A DNA stretch of 64,000 bases from Lunularia cruciata (Eukaryota > Streptophyta > Marchantiopsida > Lunulariales > Lunulariaceae): contig OX419755.1 in the NCBI GenBank assembly GCA_948567375.1, positions 24,010,517 to 24,074,516 on the forward strand. The letters are read 5' to 3'. The notes beneath the pieces are model-generated. The model saw only the letters and a program-made list of their open reading frames with translations. It was not told the origin of the DNA and did not search any database. The position numbers were made by a program, and so were the translations under genes. Shown one piece after another: positions 53,363-64,000 of this stretch (position 1 is the stretch's first letter; each line of letters starts with the position of its first letter).

Positions 53363-54502
53363 ATGTGAGCGTCCCCGCAAACATAGACCTCGGGTGTCTT
53401 AGAAACTTCCGAGTCTATGGTCCAATATCTCCAACCTCTCCACCCGTTTACTCGAGTGGCAAAAGGATTACCTTCCAAGTCTACAAGCTGCATGGACCCA
53501 TTTTTGTAAAGATGAAGAACTCGATAGGGACCCATCCATCTCAAATGCAACTTGCCTAGAAAACATATTCGGCGATTGTCATATAACAAAACCAAATTGC
53601 CTTCACATATAGTTACAGGCTTGATTCTCTTATCGTACCTGACTTTCCTCTGTGCTTGTACTTCTTTCGTGGTTTGAATTGCATTGTCTCTTTTCTCTTC
53701 TAACCACATCAGTTGATGAATCCGAAGATCCGGACTTTCCTCTTCCAACATTCACTCTTTGCAAAGAACCCGATATGTCGGTACTTCAAATTCAACAGGC
53801 AGTATGGGATGCAAGCCATATGTATGGAGTTTGTTTGGTTGTAATCTTTTTTGTCGTTCAGTATGCCCACAACGCGGCTGGTAATTTTGTATCCCAGTCA
53901 TATGCATAATTGGAAGTCACCTTATTCAAAATTTTGCAAAGTAACCCATTCACTTTTTCCGTTAAGCCATTTGCTTTTGGGTTATAAGGAGGCATCTTCC
54001 GATGTTTAATCTGAAAGTACTTGGTTAATGCCTCCATTATAGAGTTCAAAAAATGTGTTCCTTGGTCACTGACCAATTCCAAAGGACACTCATATCTGGA
54101 GATGATGTTTTGAAAGAAGAATTTTGCCACAGTTTCAACATCATCTCTATGAGTTGCTTCAGCTTCGACCATCTTGGTAGCATAGTCAGTGCAAACCAAA
54201 ATGTATTGCTTTCTTGTGACTCGGGTCACTGGTTGAATGGGACCCACAAAATCAATCCCCCATTTCTCAAATGGAGCCAAAGGCAAAATTGGTCTCAAAG
54301 GCCATTGAGAAGTAGCCGTCGGCTTCCCCGTTCTCTGACAAGCATCACAGCTTTGGATATGAGCATGCACGTCTTTGTACATTGTAGGCCACCAATAACC
54401 TGCCAAAAGAATTTTCTTTACAGTATTCTTCAGAGCATAGTGTCCTCCCGATGCTTTGGAGTGTAAAGATTCAATCACTCCTTGTACTTTGTATGACTCC
54501 AA
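53359..54502 (-). pseudogene. D integrase
   Basis: 54502-53858 carries the zinc region (LHSKASGGHYA...CDACQ) and the core residues in WGIDFVGP, LVSDQGTHF and NGLTEKVN. After a stop and a frame gap, 53751-53359 holds the C-terminal domain (GKLHLRWMGPYRVLHL). All three catalytic acids are present, but the frame is broken near 53858. No chromodomain or PHD-like finger is seen. Confidence 0.82.
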
Positions 54503-54532
54503 GCATCACCGAAGTACTTTGTCTTTGCCCAT

Positions 54533-56149
54533 CTAAAATAAAATGTTGTGTTTGAGCTGGTATGGCCCCATTTTCCTAAGGAAGACTGCCCTCTCCTCCG
54601 GGTCTATCTCTTCATGACAATGGAGAGTATGCAGATAATGATATTCAGCTGCATACCTTGTACTTCGCATTGCTGATAAGTGATACAACTCTTTGTTAGG
54701 GAACCAATCGTCAATTTCCCACTCTTGGTCTTGAGTTTCTAACCTGGACAGGAAGTCCGCATTTGAATGCAAAGCTCCCTTCCTTACTTGTACAGTATAC
54801 ATGAACTCTTGTAACAACAAGATCTATCTTGCAATTTGCCCGGATAAATCTGCCTTCTTGACCAAATGTTGCAATGCGTAATGGTCAACATAGAAGACAA
54901 ACTTGTACCCCAACAGATAATGGCAAAATTTCTTGCAAGCATACACCATTCCGAGTGCTTCTCTTTCAGTCATCAAATAGTTTTTTTTGGAAATTGAAAG
55001 TTGTTGGCTGGCATAATACACCGGGTAGTCCTTCTTCTTTTCGTCCTTCTGACTTAAGACGACTCCAATGGCCATAGACAAAGTGTCCACATATACATGA
55101 AAAGGGACGTCCCAATTTGGGGCCCTCATAAATGGTGCTTCAACCAGCTTCTTCATCAACACCTGGAAAGCTTCTTCTTGATTTGCTTCCCATAGATAGT
55201 CTTTGGATTTCTTCATAAGCTTTGTAAGTGGTGCAGCAAGCACTGCATAGTTTGACACAAAGCGTCTGTAATATCCAACATGTCTCAAGAAGGCTCTCAG
55301 CTCCCGGGTGTTCTTTGGGGATTCCAAAGCTGCGATTATCTTGACCTTCTCAACATCAACTTCAATACCTCGGCTTGACACTTGATGCCCCAGAAGAATT
55401 CCTTCCTTCATTGCAAAGAAGCATTTCTCCGGGTGTAATGACAAGCCGGCAAAATGACACCTTTCAAAAGTTTGGCGAAGGTAATCTAAATGTACATCTC
55501 TTCGCCCAAACACACAAAAGTCATCAATGAAAACTTCCACAAATTTGCACAGGAAATCTTTGAAGATTGAATTCATCATCTGCTCAAAAGTAATGGGAGC
55601 ATTACACAACCCAAAGGGCATTTGATTGTAAGTGAAAGTGCCCCAGTCGGTCGTGAATGTAGTTTTATCCTTGTCCTCTTCTCGAATGGATACTTGATTG
55701 TACCCTGAAAATCCATCAAGAAAACTATAACAAGGATGACCAGCTACCTGATCTAAAATTGTATCGGTAAAAGGCAAGGGATGATGATCTTTCCTTGTGA
55801 CTGCGTTCAACTTCCGGAAGTCTTGGCACACTCGGATCTTCCCTGTTTTCTTCTTCAGGACAATGACAATGGGGGAAACTCATGTACTGCTTAAGACAGG
55901 GAAGATGATTCTGGCCCCTAAGTACTTATCGATTTCATCTTTCACCAACGGCAAGTACTTCGGGTTCAGGTGGTATTGTCTCTGCCAAACCGGAATTGCA
56001 CCTTCAACCAAATAAATCCGGTGTTCTCCAAATTCACATGGAATACCTGGCATTTGATCAATAGACCAGGCAAATACATCTTTGAATTCTATAAACAGGG
56101 CAGTGTATCCTGCCAGGTCCTCTGAAGTGACTGTCTTTGAAATTTTCAA
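54533..56149 (-). pseudogene. D reverse transcriptase and RNase H
   Basis: RT starts in 56149-55880 (VFAWSIDQMPGI, the pre-RT motif) and continues in 55831-54824 with FIDDFCVFG near 55525 and FLRHVGYYRRFV. RNase H shows YVDTLSMAIG and VDHYALQHL, both altered from TDAS and TDH. Stops near 55870 and 54823 replace Trp codons (AR*ILLLQEF), as expected from G-to-A change. Confidence 0.84.
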
Positions 56150-56218
56150 AAATTTTCCTTCGGTTAAGACAACATCTTGACAATCATTGGGGTTAATGAC
56201 TCCTTCAACGTGACTTAC

Positions 56219-57363
56219 TCAGCTTAATCCAAGTTGAGCTGCCATCAAACCTCCTTCCTCCAAGTCATGTTCACCCGAGGCAAGGTCATACAGGTCGTTG
56301 TCTTCTACGTCTACCTCATAACATTCCAAGTATTTGACTTGGACTTTGTCTTCGGAGTCTTTTGAGGACAATGATGAGGTGTCTTTGGATTCATCCTCGT
56401 CTTCTGATGAACTTGTTTCCCCTAGATGGAGAACCTTTGTCCAACTCACTGTCACCAGCTTTTGATCTTTGGACAAAATGTCCTTGAACCGTAGCTTCTG
56501 CTGGTGCCAATCCACCACAACTTGGGCACTATACAGCTAGGGTCTTCCAATCAACAGTGGGTAACTAGTTTTGGTCACTGGTTGCAACACAATGTAATTC
56601 AACTTGAAGGGCACCCTTCCAATGATCATGGTAATGTTTGACAGCATGCCTAATGGCCGTCTCTTGGTTTGGTCTACAAATTTCAATACTCGGGGTGTTG
56701 GCTCAAACATATGATACCCCAACCAATTTGCAGTATCTTTGGTCATGAAATTCACACCGTAACCCAAATAAATGGGTAGTAATGTGATCATGCACCTTGC
56801 AATCTTTGCATCAACCTCGAGAGATCTCAGATCCTCTTGTTCAATATGATATATGGCAGGTATGTCTTTCTTAGACATTGCCCTTACTTTCTTGAGGGCA
56901 GAATTCATATGCCTCTTCTAGAACTTATTGTCTTCCCACAATTGCTTAAATGTGACATTTGCAATTGTGGCTACCAAATCCGCTACAATATTGTATTGGG
57001 GTACTCCCCCTAATTTCATTATCTTCACCTTTGGCTTTGTATTCAAAATCTCTCCACGTTCAAATTTGACTTTGGGGCGCTTCATGATGGTGATGGGAGT
57101 ACTAGTGGTCTTGACCTGAGGTTCCTTGAGTTGGCCCACTTTGGCTTGGATCAGATCCTTTAATTTGGATCAGATGTCCACCGGAAAAATTGGAGGCTTT
57201 GCCTTTGTCTCCTCCTCCAAACTCAGTTCTTGGGTCCTGAGTACCACTTCCTTGAGTTTTTTCTGCAAGGCTTTAGCTTTGGCTTTTGCAAGGATCTTTT
57301 CCTCCTTGGCAGAAAGGATTGACTTTGGGTGCAGCCTCTTTGCCTTTTGTGAGGACAAAGAGA
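56219..57363 (-). pseudogene. D protease region and spacer
   Basis: 57358-56918 is a Lys-rich linker. 56908-56537 resembles the retropepsin region (CMITLLPIYLGYGVNFM then YPLLIGRP), but the DSG/DTG active site cannot be read; LGYG stands there. 56518-56219 is an acidic Ser/Asp spacer. Stops divide the parts. A4 begins at 57370, just upstream in coding order. Confidence 0.65.
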
Positions 57364-57832
57364 TCTTACTGTAACACCCATTTGTGCATGTGTGTGGTAT
57401 TGTGATATTTAGCTTGGTATTACAAGTAATTGAGAGATATTATTTATATAGAGATAAAGGATGGTTCTACATTAGTCATGCTTAGCTAGAGTTAGTTATA
57501 GCTAAGATAGAGGGGACCTTACTTTAGAGGAGGTGGAAAAGTTGAGCACCACTATTTTGGATTCTAGTGTGTTGACTTGGTATTATTCCTAGGTGTTTGG
57601 CTTTGAGGAAAGAGTTGAGAACTCTTGGGCCCGCAAGCCTTTTTGTTTTGGATTCTTCTATAGTCCAAGGATAGCCCATGTGAAGGAATCCTTGACTTAG
57701 TGGTTGAGTCAAGATAAGATCACATGCTAGTGGAATATGCCCATGTGAATAGATATTCCTTTTTACTTTTTGACTTTACTTGACTTTTAGTCTAGTAACT
57801 TGAGTTACTATAGTAATTAGTAACTTTGGTAC

Positions 57833-59733
57833 TGTGACAACCCGACAAATATCACTTTTGCGGTAATCGGGTAAGTAAAGTTAGTTCTTGCAGAGATACA
57901 ATTTAGAATTGGTCAAATACATAGTCAAATAGTAACATATAGTTCTTCTTGATTTCTTCTTTTATCTCTCAGGTAGAAACTACACCTAGAAGAGAGTAAC
58001 AAGCTCACAATCTTGACAACTTGTCACAAATACACACACACATAATCACAACATAGCAAATTCTGTCCAAACAACTCTTGATTGTGATGATTCAGATTCT
58101 TCCAAAGATGGCACTTCACTATGAAGAACAATTTTGCCTCAGAATTGTGTTCCACCCTCCACTGAAGGCACAACTTCCTCGATCAAAATTGCTTCACATC
58201 AACTTTGTGCTGCACTCACAAATGCAGAATACTACCAACACTACAATTCCTCTCAGATTTGTCAAGGCATTGCTCTGATGCACTTCACTCAGGATCAAAC
58301 ACATAGAATGAAGATCAAGGCTATAGAATCCAACATCCATAGACACACTAACTTGTACTTCGGAATTCTCCACACACTCACAAACACAAACATAGAATTG
58401 ACAATCAGAATTAAGCTCAAGCGACAAGCACTGGAAACAACACTTTGCTTTATCTATCTTCAGAAATATGAATACTGAACAACATAGTACTAAAATACTG
58501 AAGCAAACAGCTGTTCTTCCTACTTATGCACCGCTTTTTAACATCTCTTCCTACCTATAGATCCAAACTGACAATCCATCTCTTCATATCTGCCTCTTCC
58601 TATCTCAAAATTAGTACTTACACTGATCCGATGTCTACCTCATCATCGGCTTCCAAACCCGATGATCTTCCTACTACTTCTCCTTCTTTGGGTATATCTA
58701 ATTCTACCAATTCTTGCACTAATTCTACTACTTCTACACTAGGGTCTACAATTTCACTGAGGAGTGACTTATCTAACTCTTTATCTCCTGACCCACTCTT
58801 CTCTAATGTCTCTAATAGTAAGTCCGATGACACCTGAATTCATACTTTTGCAACATCGGGTCTAATTACAATCAATTCCTTTGCTAATTCTACTATATCC
58901 TCATCACAAATTGTAATTGAAAGCATGAGTATACTATCTACGTCTTCAATTTGTAACTCACTTTCCCCTAATCACTCATGTTACTGACTCGAAGATACTT
59001 ATAGTCTGATCTTGCACTTCGGGTTTATTCACTACTGCTACTTCTCCTTCAATTCATGTTCCATCTTCAATCAAAACTAAAATTGAAGTCATGGGTATCC
59101 TAACTATCTATTCTTTCTCTATCCTAACTCTCTCTAATGCCTCTAACAATTTTCCAGAAGTCATCTTCGTTGCACTCTGAGGTCCGACTATCTCAAATAC
59201 AGTCATCTTTGTCTTGAGGCAAACAGCCTTCTAACCCAAAGTTGTGTAAAGCAGAGTCCAAAGTCCAAAGTCTGAAGTCCAAAGTCACAAGTCCAAAGTC
59301 TAAAGTCTCAAGTCCAAAGTCCAAAGTCTCAAGTCCGAAGACACTAACTTACTATGTACATCTACTCCCAAAACTTCAAATACTTTTAACTTCTTCTACA
59401 AACCTCCAAACTTTGCAATTTTGGAGGCAACGGAAAGCACTAAACGTGACGCTTCCAACAAAATATAGCACGCTTGATTTGGACTTGTGAACATTGAGAT
59501 ATAGCCCCCGCAATAATTTTGACCTGTAATTTCCATTCCTCCTTCGGGTCTGCCCTCTTTCAATCTTGGCTAAGTCCATCTTCATCTGACACAAAGTTTA
59601 CTTCCTCGGGCTTGATCAAAATACAAATTTCCTCTCATTTCTTCTCCATTTGGTTTCAATTTGGTTTCAATTTGGTTTCAGCAAGGCACTTCTTCTTCAA
59701 AACTCGTCCAAAATGAAAAGTGTGGGTACCACA
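57833..59733 (-). mobile_element. C4, short solo LTR of family D (1.9 kb)
   Basis: Ends as in C1-C3 (TGTGGTACCCACA to GTTGTCACA on the minus strand) with a perfect 5-bp duplication GGTAC (57828-57832 and 59734-59738). It keeps only the C-terminal end of the LTR ORF (58833-58618, ending DDEVDIGSV), then unrelated AT-rich sequence. Internal deletion accounts for its length. Confidence 0.88.
59242..59341. repeat. Short tandem motif array in C4
   Basis: About ten copies of a 7-10 bp motif of the AAGTCCAAAGTC type with variants (AAGTCTC, AAGTCTG). It lies in the diverged half of C4. A slippage-type expansion. Confidence 0.75.
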
Positions 59734-60012
59734 GGTACGTAACTATTTCACAAGTATATAAACAAGGGGTGAAGAAGTACTCATCATCCTTTCATTTGCA
59801 ACTATCTCTCTCTCATTGAGTTCTCTAGTGAGCAATGTCTTGAGTCTTGGAGTGTTCACCTTGGAGGAGTATGATGGAGTTGGGGTTTCTTGCCTTCTTA
59901 GTCCATGGTGCGCTACCATAATAGCCATCAAATGTTCATTTTGAATGAGAGACAGGCCGGCTCACAGTACTTAGTTGTTTGGGATCACACTTCTTCTTAC
60001 TTTGCACGTGTC

Positions 60013-61996
60013 TCAACCTTCAAAATTTTGAGGTTGGCCATTCTCCTTCCAAGGCCGGGCTTCCCTCTTGAGGTCTCTCCTCCTCAAGTGTGACACAATT
60101 ACATTTGTGTCACCCTTTGCTTGAAGCGTAGCACGCTTAGCCAGGGTCTGTACATATTTTATAGGCGGCTTCAGGTTTGGTGGATGCGAGCATTGGTTGC
60201 ATGTATGACCCAATCCTTTAAAATTTCCACACAAGGGAACATACCCAATTTTTTGTCTTGGCTCTGGACAGTTTGGAGACCAATGTCCCATCAACCCACA
60301 ATTGTAACATGCTCCAAGTGCAACATTTTAAGGTCTATTTTGGTTGCTCATCGGTGGTCTTCATGAGGGAGCATTGGGGTTATACTCCCTTGGTCCATAC
60401 CTCGGACCTTGGTACGATGTGCTTGCATGAGGCGGTACCTCTTGGGTTTGGTACACCGCTTCCTCTTCCTCCTCTTGATTCCATCTCAGAATCCAATCCA
60501 TCTGCTGCACTGGAAATGCATTACAAGTATTGCATTCTGTATCTGTATGGCTTGACTTGCCACATGCAGTTCACCATACATTGGATCTGCCAAATGATGG
60601 AGGCTTCCTTTGGTCCTTTGCCCCAATCATCTAGATCTTAAAATCCAAAAACTCCTTTATGAGGGCATCTAGCTTGGTATCAACCTTATGTACACTCTTT
60701 GCTAGAGGTGTCAATGGTTTCTTACCTCCACGTCTTTGTATTCTTCTTGGCTTTGATTCTTCTTTGGACTCCAAAGAAGAACTTGAAGATGTGGAGGATT
60801 CCTCCAAAGAAGGGGATGTACTGTGAGAAGCTACCCTTATGGGCTTCTTGCCTTCCTTCTCTCAATTTCTTCAATTGTTGGCAGAGTGAGAGTGATCCGC
60901 CTCATATTGGGCGACATGTTTGAGTACCTTGTCTAGGGAAGTTACATTCCTCTCCCTAGCAAAGACCAGAATCTCTGGTGAAAGTCATCCTAAGAACCAG
61001 GTAATGGCTTGGGCATTAGAGTAACCCACCACACCCAATTGCTTCAAGATTCTATTCAAAAGTGCCATGAACCACTCAGAGTAGTCTCTCAACTTCTCCT
61101 TCTTGCCTCTATCCAAATTTTTGAGCGCCGTGAAGACACTTATGTCATAATCAACTTCCCGAAAGCGTTCTAGGAAATTGTTTCTCAAGTCCGCCCAATC
61201 TGCCAATATGAACCTCTTTTGGGTTACATGGGTATACCAGCTCCGAGCTTTCTTGCAGAGCAAACTTGGGAAAATTCTCAGTCAATCTGCCAAGTCATGT
61301 TCCTTGTTATCAAAGGAGATGACTTCAAATTCTTTGATGAATTCATCGGGATCTTCATCTTGTTTTGTCCCCTTGTAGTTTTGATAGGCGTGTCAGGTGA
61401 TAAGTAACAAAGTCATTGTTTGACTTGGTGTGATCGGCTAGGGTAAGTTTGAACTTGATGGAACCAAGGGATTGGCTGGTATCAACACCGTGTTGTCAAC
61501 CTAGGGGTTCCAATTAGTCAAGTTCACAGTAGTGTCTTCCTCAACAATTTCTTCTCTAAGTATGTTGACTTCAACCCAAGCGGAAGACTCAAGCTCAACC
61601 TTTGGAGTGTTCTTCAAAATTCCTTTGAGACAATCGAGGAATTGTACATAGAAGGTGTTGACATTCTTCTTCCATTAGTGTCCGTGCTATCTTTTCTCAA
61701 ACAAAGTTCTTTAGAAACGTGACTTCCTTTACAGCTTTAGGGGAAGTCGATCTACTTGGTCATAGTGAATATGTTTGCCCGCTCGAGTCTTTCTTCTTCT
61801 TGGAAGATGGAGATGCAAAGTAGCCTTGCCAACTGCCTTTGTGTTTCCTTTGGTCAAGTTCTCATAGGGCTTCTTGCACTTTGTGAAGAAGTTGAAAGTC
61901 CAACGCCTCGTGTTCAGTTTTGTCAAAAGTGGATTGGATCTTCAGGCGTTCTTCTTCTTCACCCTGCAACTTTCTCTTTGAACTCTCTCTTCCCAT
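60013..61996 (-). pseudogene. D gag with zinc knuckles
   Basis: The likely start is the Met at 61996 (MGRESSKRKLQ). The gag capsid core reads DPDEFIKEFE near 61340 and KARSWYTHV...WADLRNNFLERFREV at 61263-60985. A CCHC knuckle CYNCGLMGHWSPNC lies near 60310-60270, followed by a degenerate second one (CGNFKGLGHTCNQC). Several stops break the frame. A4 inserted just downstream of the knuckles. Confidence 0.75.
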
Positions 61997-62076
61997 TGTT
62001 CTCTCAATGCAGACATTCATATTGTTTTAACACCCCAATTCAAAATTGGCTTTGTATTCTTCCACTTCCAAGATTT

Positions 62077-62096
62077 TATCCCCAGCAGCGGTGCCA
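62077..62096 (-). promoter_or_regulatory. D primer binding site (tRNA-Asp type)
   Basis: Minus strand TGGCACCGCTGCTGGGGATA, a few bases after the 5' LTR end, resembles the complement of the plant tRNA-Asp 3' end with about three mismatches. Confidence 0.7.
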
Positions 62097-62103
62097 AAAA
62101 ACA

Positions 62104-63612
62104 TGTGACAACTCGGAAAATATCACTTTTGTGGTAATCAAGTAAGTAAAGTTTATTCCCACAAAGATACTAGTCAGAATTGATCAAATAGGAAGCAAAG
62201 TAACAACTTCAGTTTTTCTTGGTTGCGTCTTTAATCTCTCACGTAGAAACTACACCGAAAAGAGAGTAACAAGCATTGATTTGTAGTCTCGTCACAAATT
62301 AACACTCCTTAATCACAACTTCAACAAATCTTTCCAATTAATCTTGATTGTGATGATTCAAGCTCTCCCAAAAATGGCACTTCACTGCAAAACAACTTTG
62401 CCTCAAAATTGTGTTCCATCCCTCCACTAAAGGCACAACTTCCTAAATCAAAATTGATTCACATAAACTTTGCACTGCACTCACAAATGCAGAATACTAC
62501 CAACACTACAATTCCTCTCAAATCTGTCAAGGTATTGCTCCAATTGCACTTCACTCAAGATCAAACACACAAACTTAAGATCAAGGCTACAGAATCTAAC
62601 ATCCAACTGATTTGCACTTTGAAATTCTCCCAACACTCACAAACACAAGCATAGAATTGATACTTGGAATTGAGCTCAAGCAATGAGCACTGCTTCACAA
62701 CACTTCACTTTATCTATTCTTAGAAATTATGAGCATTGAACAACATATGACTGCAAATGCCACTCTTAAATAGTGAAGCAAATGACAATTACCTAACAAC
62801 TATACCATTCTACAACAACTTTCCTAACCTACAAATCCAAAATGATAATGCACCTCTTCATATTTGCCTCTTCAGATCTCACAACTGTTACTACTCCAAT
62901 CCAATGTCAACCTTGACCTTTGGTTCCCAAACCCGATGATCCCTCAATAATCACCATCCTTGGGTCTATCTAATCCTACTCCTAACTCTTCAAATTCTAC
63001 AATTTCTTCACTACAAACTACAATTGAGGTCTCAGGTAATCTTTCTAAGTTGGTATCTCTCGACCCACTTTTCTCTAAAGATTCATAGAGCAACTTTGAA
63101 GACACTTGTACTCCTACTTCTACAACTTCGGGTCTTTGTACTTCTTGTATTTCACTACGAAGTTTATCTAACTCTGTTCTAACAAGATCTAGTTTGAGAC
63201 ACACATTGTCTCCTACCTCTAACATCTTCATATCTACACGTTCTCGCAGACAAATTAATAAATTATTCGACTCCGTGTCCTTTGCCTTTCTCTTGCGTGT
63301 CTCTTGCACCAATAACTTCAGCTCATGCAATCTTGCCTTCTCAAGTTTACCTTCAACTTACATGCTCAGCATTGCCTTGATTTCATTGACAACTCCATCT
63401 ACCTCATCAGCTTCTCCTACGACCTCAAGCTTCTCCTTCTTCCTTTCTTCCTCCAATTCACTACTATACATCTGGAGCTTGTCTTCAAATTTGGCCTTCC
63501 ATGGCTCCTTCTCCCTCTGATTCACAAAGATTTGCTCCTTTGCTACCCAATCCTTGCAACAGATCTTCTTCTCTACCACTATCGTACTTTTCTTTTCTCT
63601 CTCTGGGAACAC
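62104..63612 (-). repeat. D 5' LTR (C5), truncated
   Basis: From TTGTCACA at 62104 upward it matches the inner part of C1. Homology fades near 63600-63620, so the outer half, with the TATA box, is missing or displaced. Its loss would silence D. Confidence 0.78.
62944..63612 (-). pseudogene. LTR-borne ORF in D 5' LTR, coiled-coil C-terminal part
   Basis: 63612-63358 (KAKFEDKLQMYSSELEEERKK) and 63330-62944 (HELKLLVQETRKRKAKDTE, LEVGDNVCLKLDLVRTELDKL) match C1 and C2. One stop (63355) separates them in the same frame. Heptad pattern and charge suggest a long coiled coil. Confidence 0.65.
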
Positions 63613-63639
63613 ACAGGGTGCCTAGCTGTGGAGACTACA

Positions 63640-64000
63640 GATCAGAGGCCTGAGGTAAACCCATAATGACTTGACTGAACACACGTGTGATCCTATCATC
63701 GGAACCCTCCTTTCTCATAAATAATATTCTTGCTATTGAGAAGGGTAGTACCAGGCAACCTAACCTGTCATCACAACACGCACTCTTGGTTTGTTGGTCA
63801 TCACTTCCAACATAACCAAGGAGAAATACACAACACTCCTAGAAGGAAATAATCTAAGCACAATGCCCGCACACCAATCCAAGCCAATTGGGCGTACAAA
63901 TAGGCATACAAGCACAAAGAGGATCCAATCACAAGAATAAGGCAACAACTCTCTGTACTTTTTGTCGGAAAAGAGCTTCAAAGCCTTCTTGCTCTGTAAT
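63640..64000 (-). mobile_element. Diverged family-B leader fragment
   Basis: On the minus strand, GTGATTGGATCC, GAAGTGATGACC and GAGTGCGTGTTGTGATGACAGG match the B1 leader at about 5400-5600. Either it is an insertion into D's 5' LTR or the DNA next to a truncated D; the window edge prevents a decision. Confidence 0.55.

Larger units (their letters stand above)
57370..59966 (+). mobile_element. A4, solo LTR of family A, split by C4
   Basis: 57370-57832 plus 59739-59966 give a ~691-bp LTR with TGTAACACCC and GCTCACA ends. Flanks TTAC (57366-57369) and GTAC (59967-59970) fit the 4-bp duplication of the family with one mismatch. It is more diverged from A2 than A3 is. It interrupts D between gag and protease. 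Confidence 0.85.
50413..63612 (-). mobile_element. Family D Athila/Tat-like element with long ORF-bearing LTRs
   Basis: Minus strand: 5' LTR 63612-62104 (truncated), primer site, gag, protease region, RT, RNase H, integrase, purine tract and 3' LTR 53347-50413. A4 (with C4 inside) splits it at 57370-59966; the net internal region is about 6.2 kb. A primer site and a purine tract abut the inner LTR edges, so the long flanking repeats are true LTRs. Stops in gag and pol make it inactive. D inserted into repeat X of B2. Confidence 0.85.

Noticed and set aside
60258..60641. 127-codon plus-strand frame
   Set aside because: Antisense to D gag and its zinc knuckles; no recognisable domain.

Overview
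The window looks like TE-dense nuclear DNA from a land plant or streptophyte alga. I found no convincing host gene: almost every base belongs to nested LTR retrotransposons of the Ty3/gypsy superfamily. Plant affinity rests on primer sites complementary to tRNA-Asp (Athila/Tat style) in two families, pol domains with FIDDF catalytic centres, and dense nesting. The DNMT3-like methyltransferase in a third family hints at a non-flowering lineage, but that is inference.

Families (my labels). A: 7.8 kb Athila/Tat-like elements with ~691 bp LTRs and 4-bp target duplications: A1 (minus, 1-4007 + 13876-14604), A2 (16196-24021, intact), A3 (29182-34320, internal deletion), A4 (solo LTR, 57370-59966). 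B: ~9.9 kb elements encoding gag, protease, a C5-cytosine DNA methyltransferase, RT, RNase H, DDE integrase and a C-terminal PHD-like finger, with unusual permuted terminal repeats: B1 (plus, 4008-13875), Bm (old minus copy in five pieces, 14605-38595), B2 (old plus copy in three pieces, 39797-50412) and a leader fragment at 63640-64000. D: an Athila/Tat-like element on the minus strand (50413-63612) whose very long LTRs carry their own ORF; solo LTRs of D are C1 (25242-28968), C2 (40233-43358) and C4 (57833-59733). E: a 2.9 kb TG...CA unit full of tandem repeats (45750-48626). F: a 743 bp solo LTR (34862-35604).

Nesting order: Bm is an old layer; A1, A2, A3, C1 and F inserted into it; B1 then inserted into A1. 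B2 is another old layer cut by C2, E and D; A4 inserted into D, and C4 into A4. A2 is the youngest datable insertion by LTR identity (2 differences in 691 bp) and has an uninterrupted 1608-codon gag-pol frame with complete catalytic residues, so it may be autonomous. B1 is coding-dead (19 in-frame stops and a frameshift), yet its methyltransferase segment is open.

The most interesting points are the methyltransferase and PHD-like finger in family B, B's split-repeat termini (5' X; 3' Y-X-Y'), and the LTR-borne coiled-coil ORF of family D. The only stretch I could not assign is 38596-39796.
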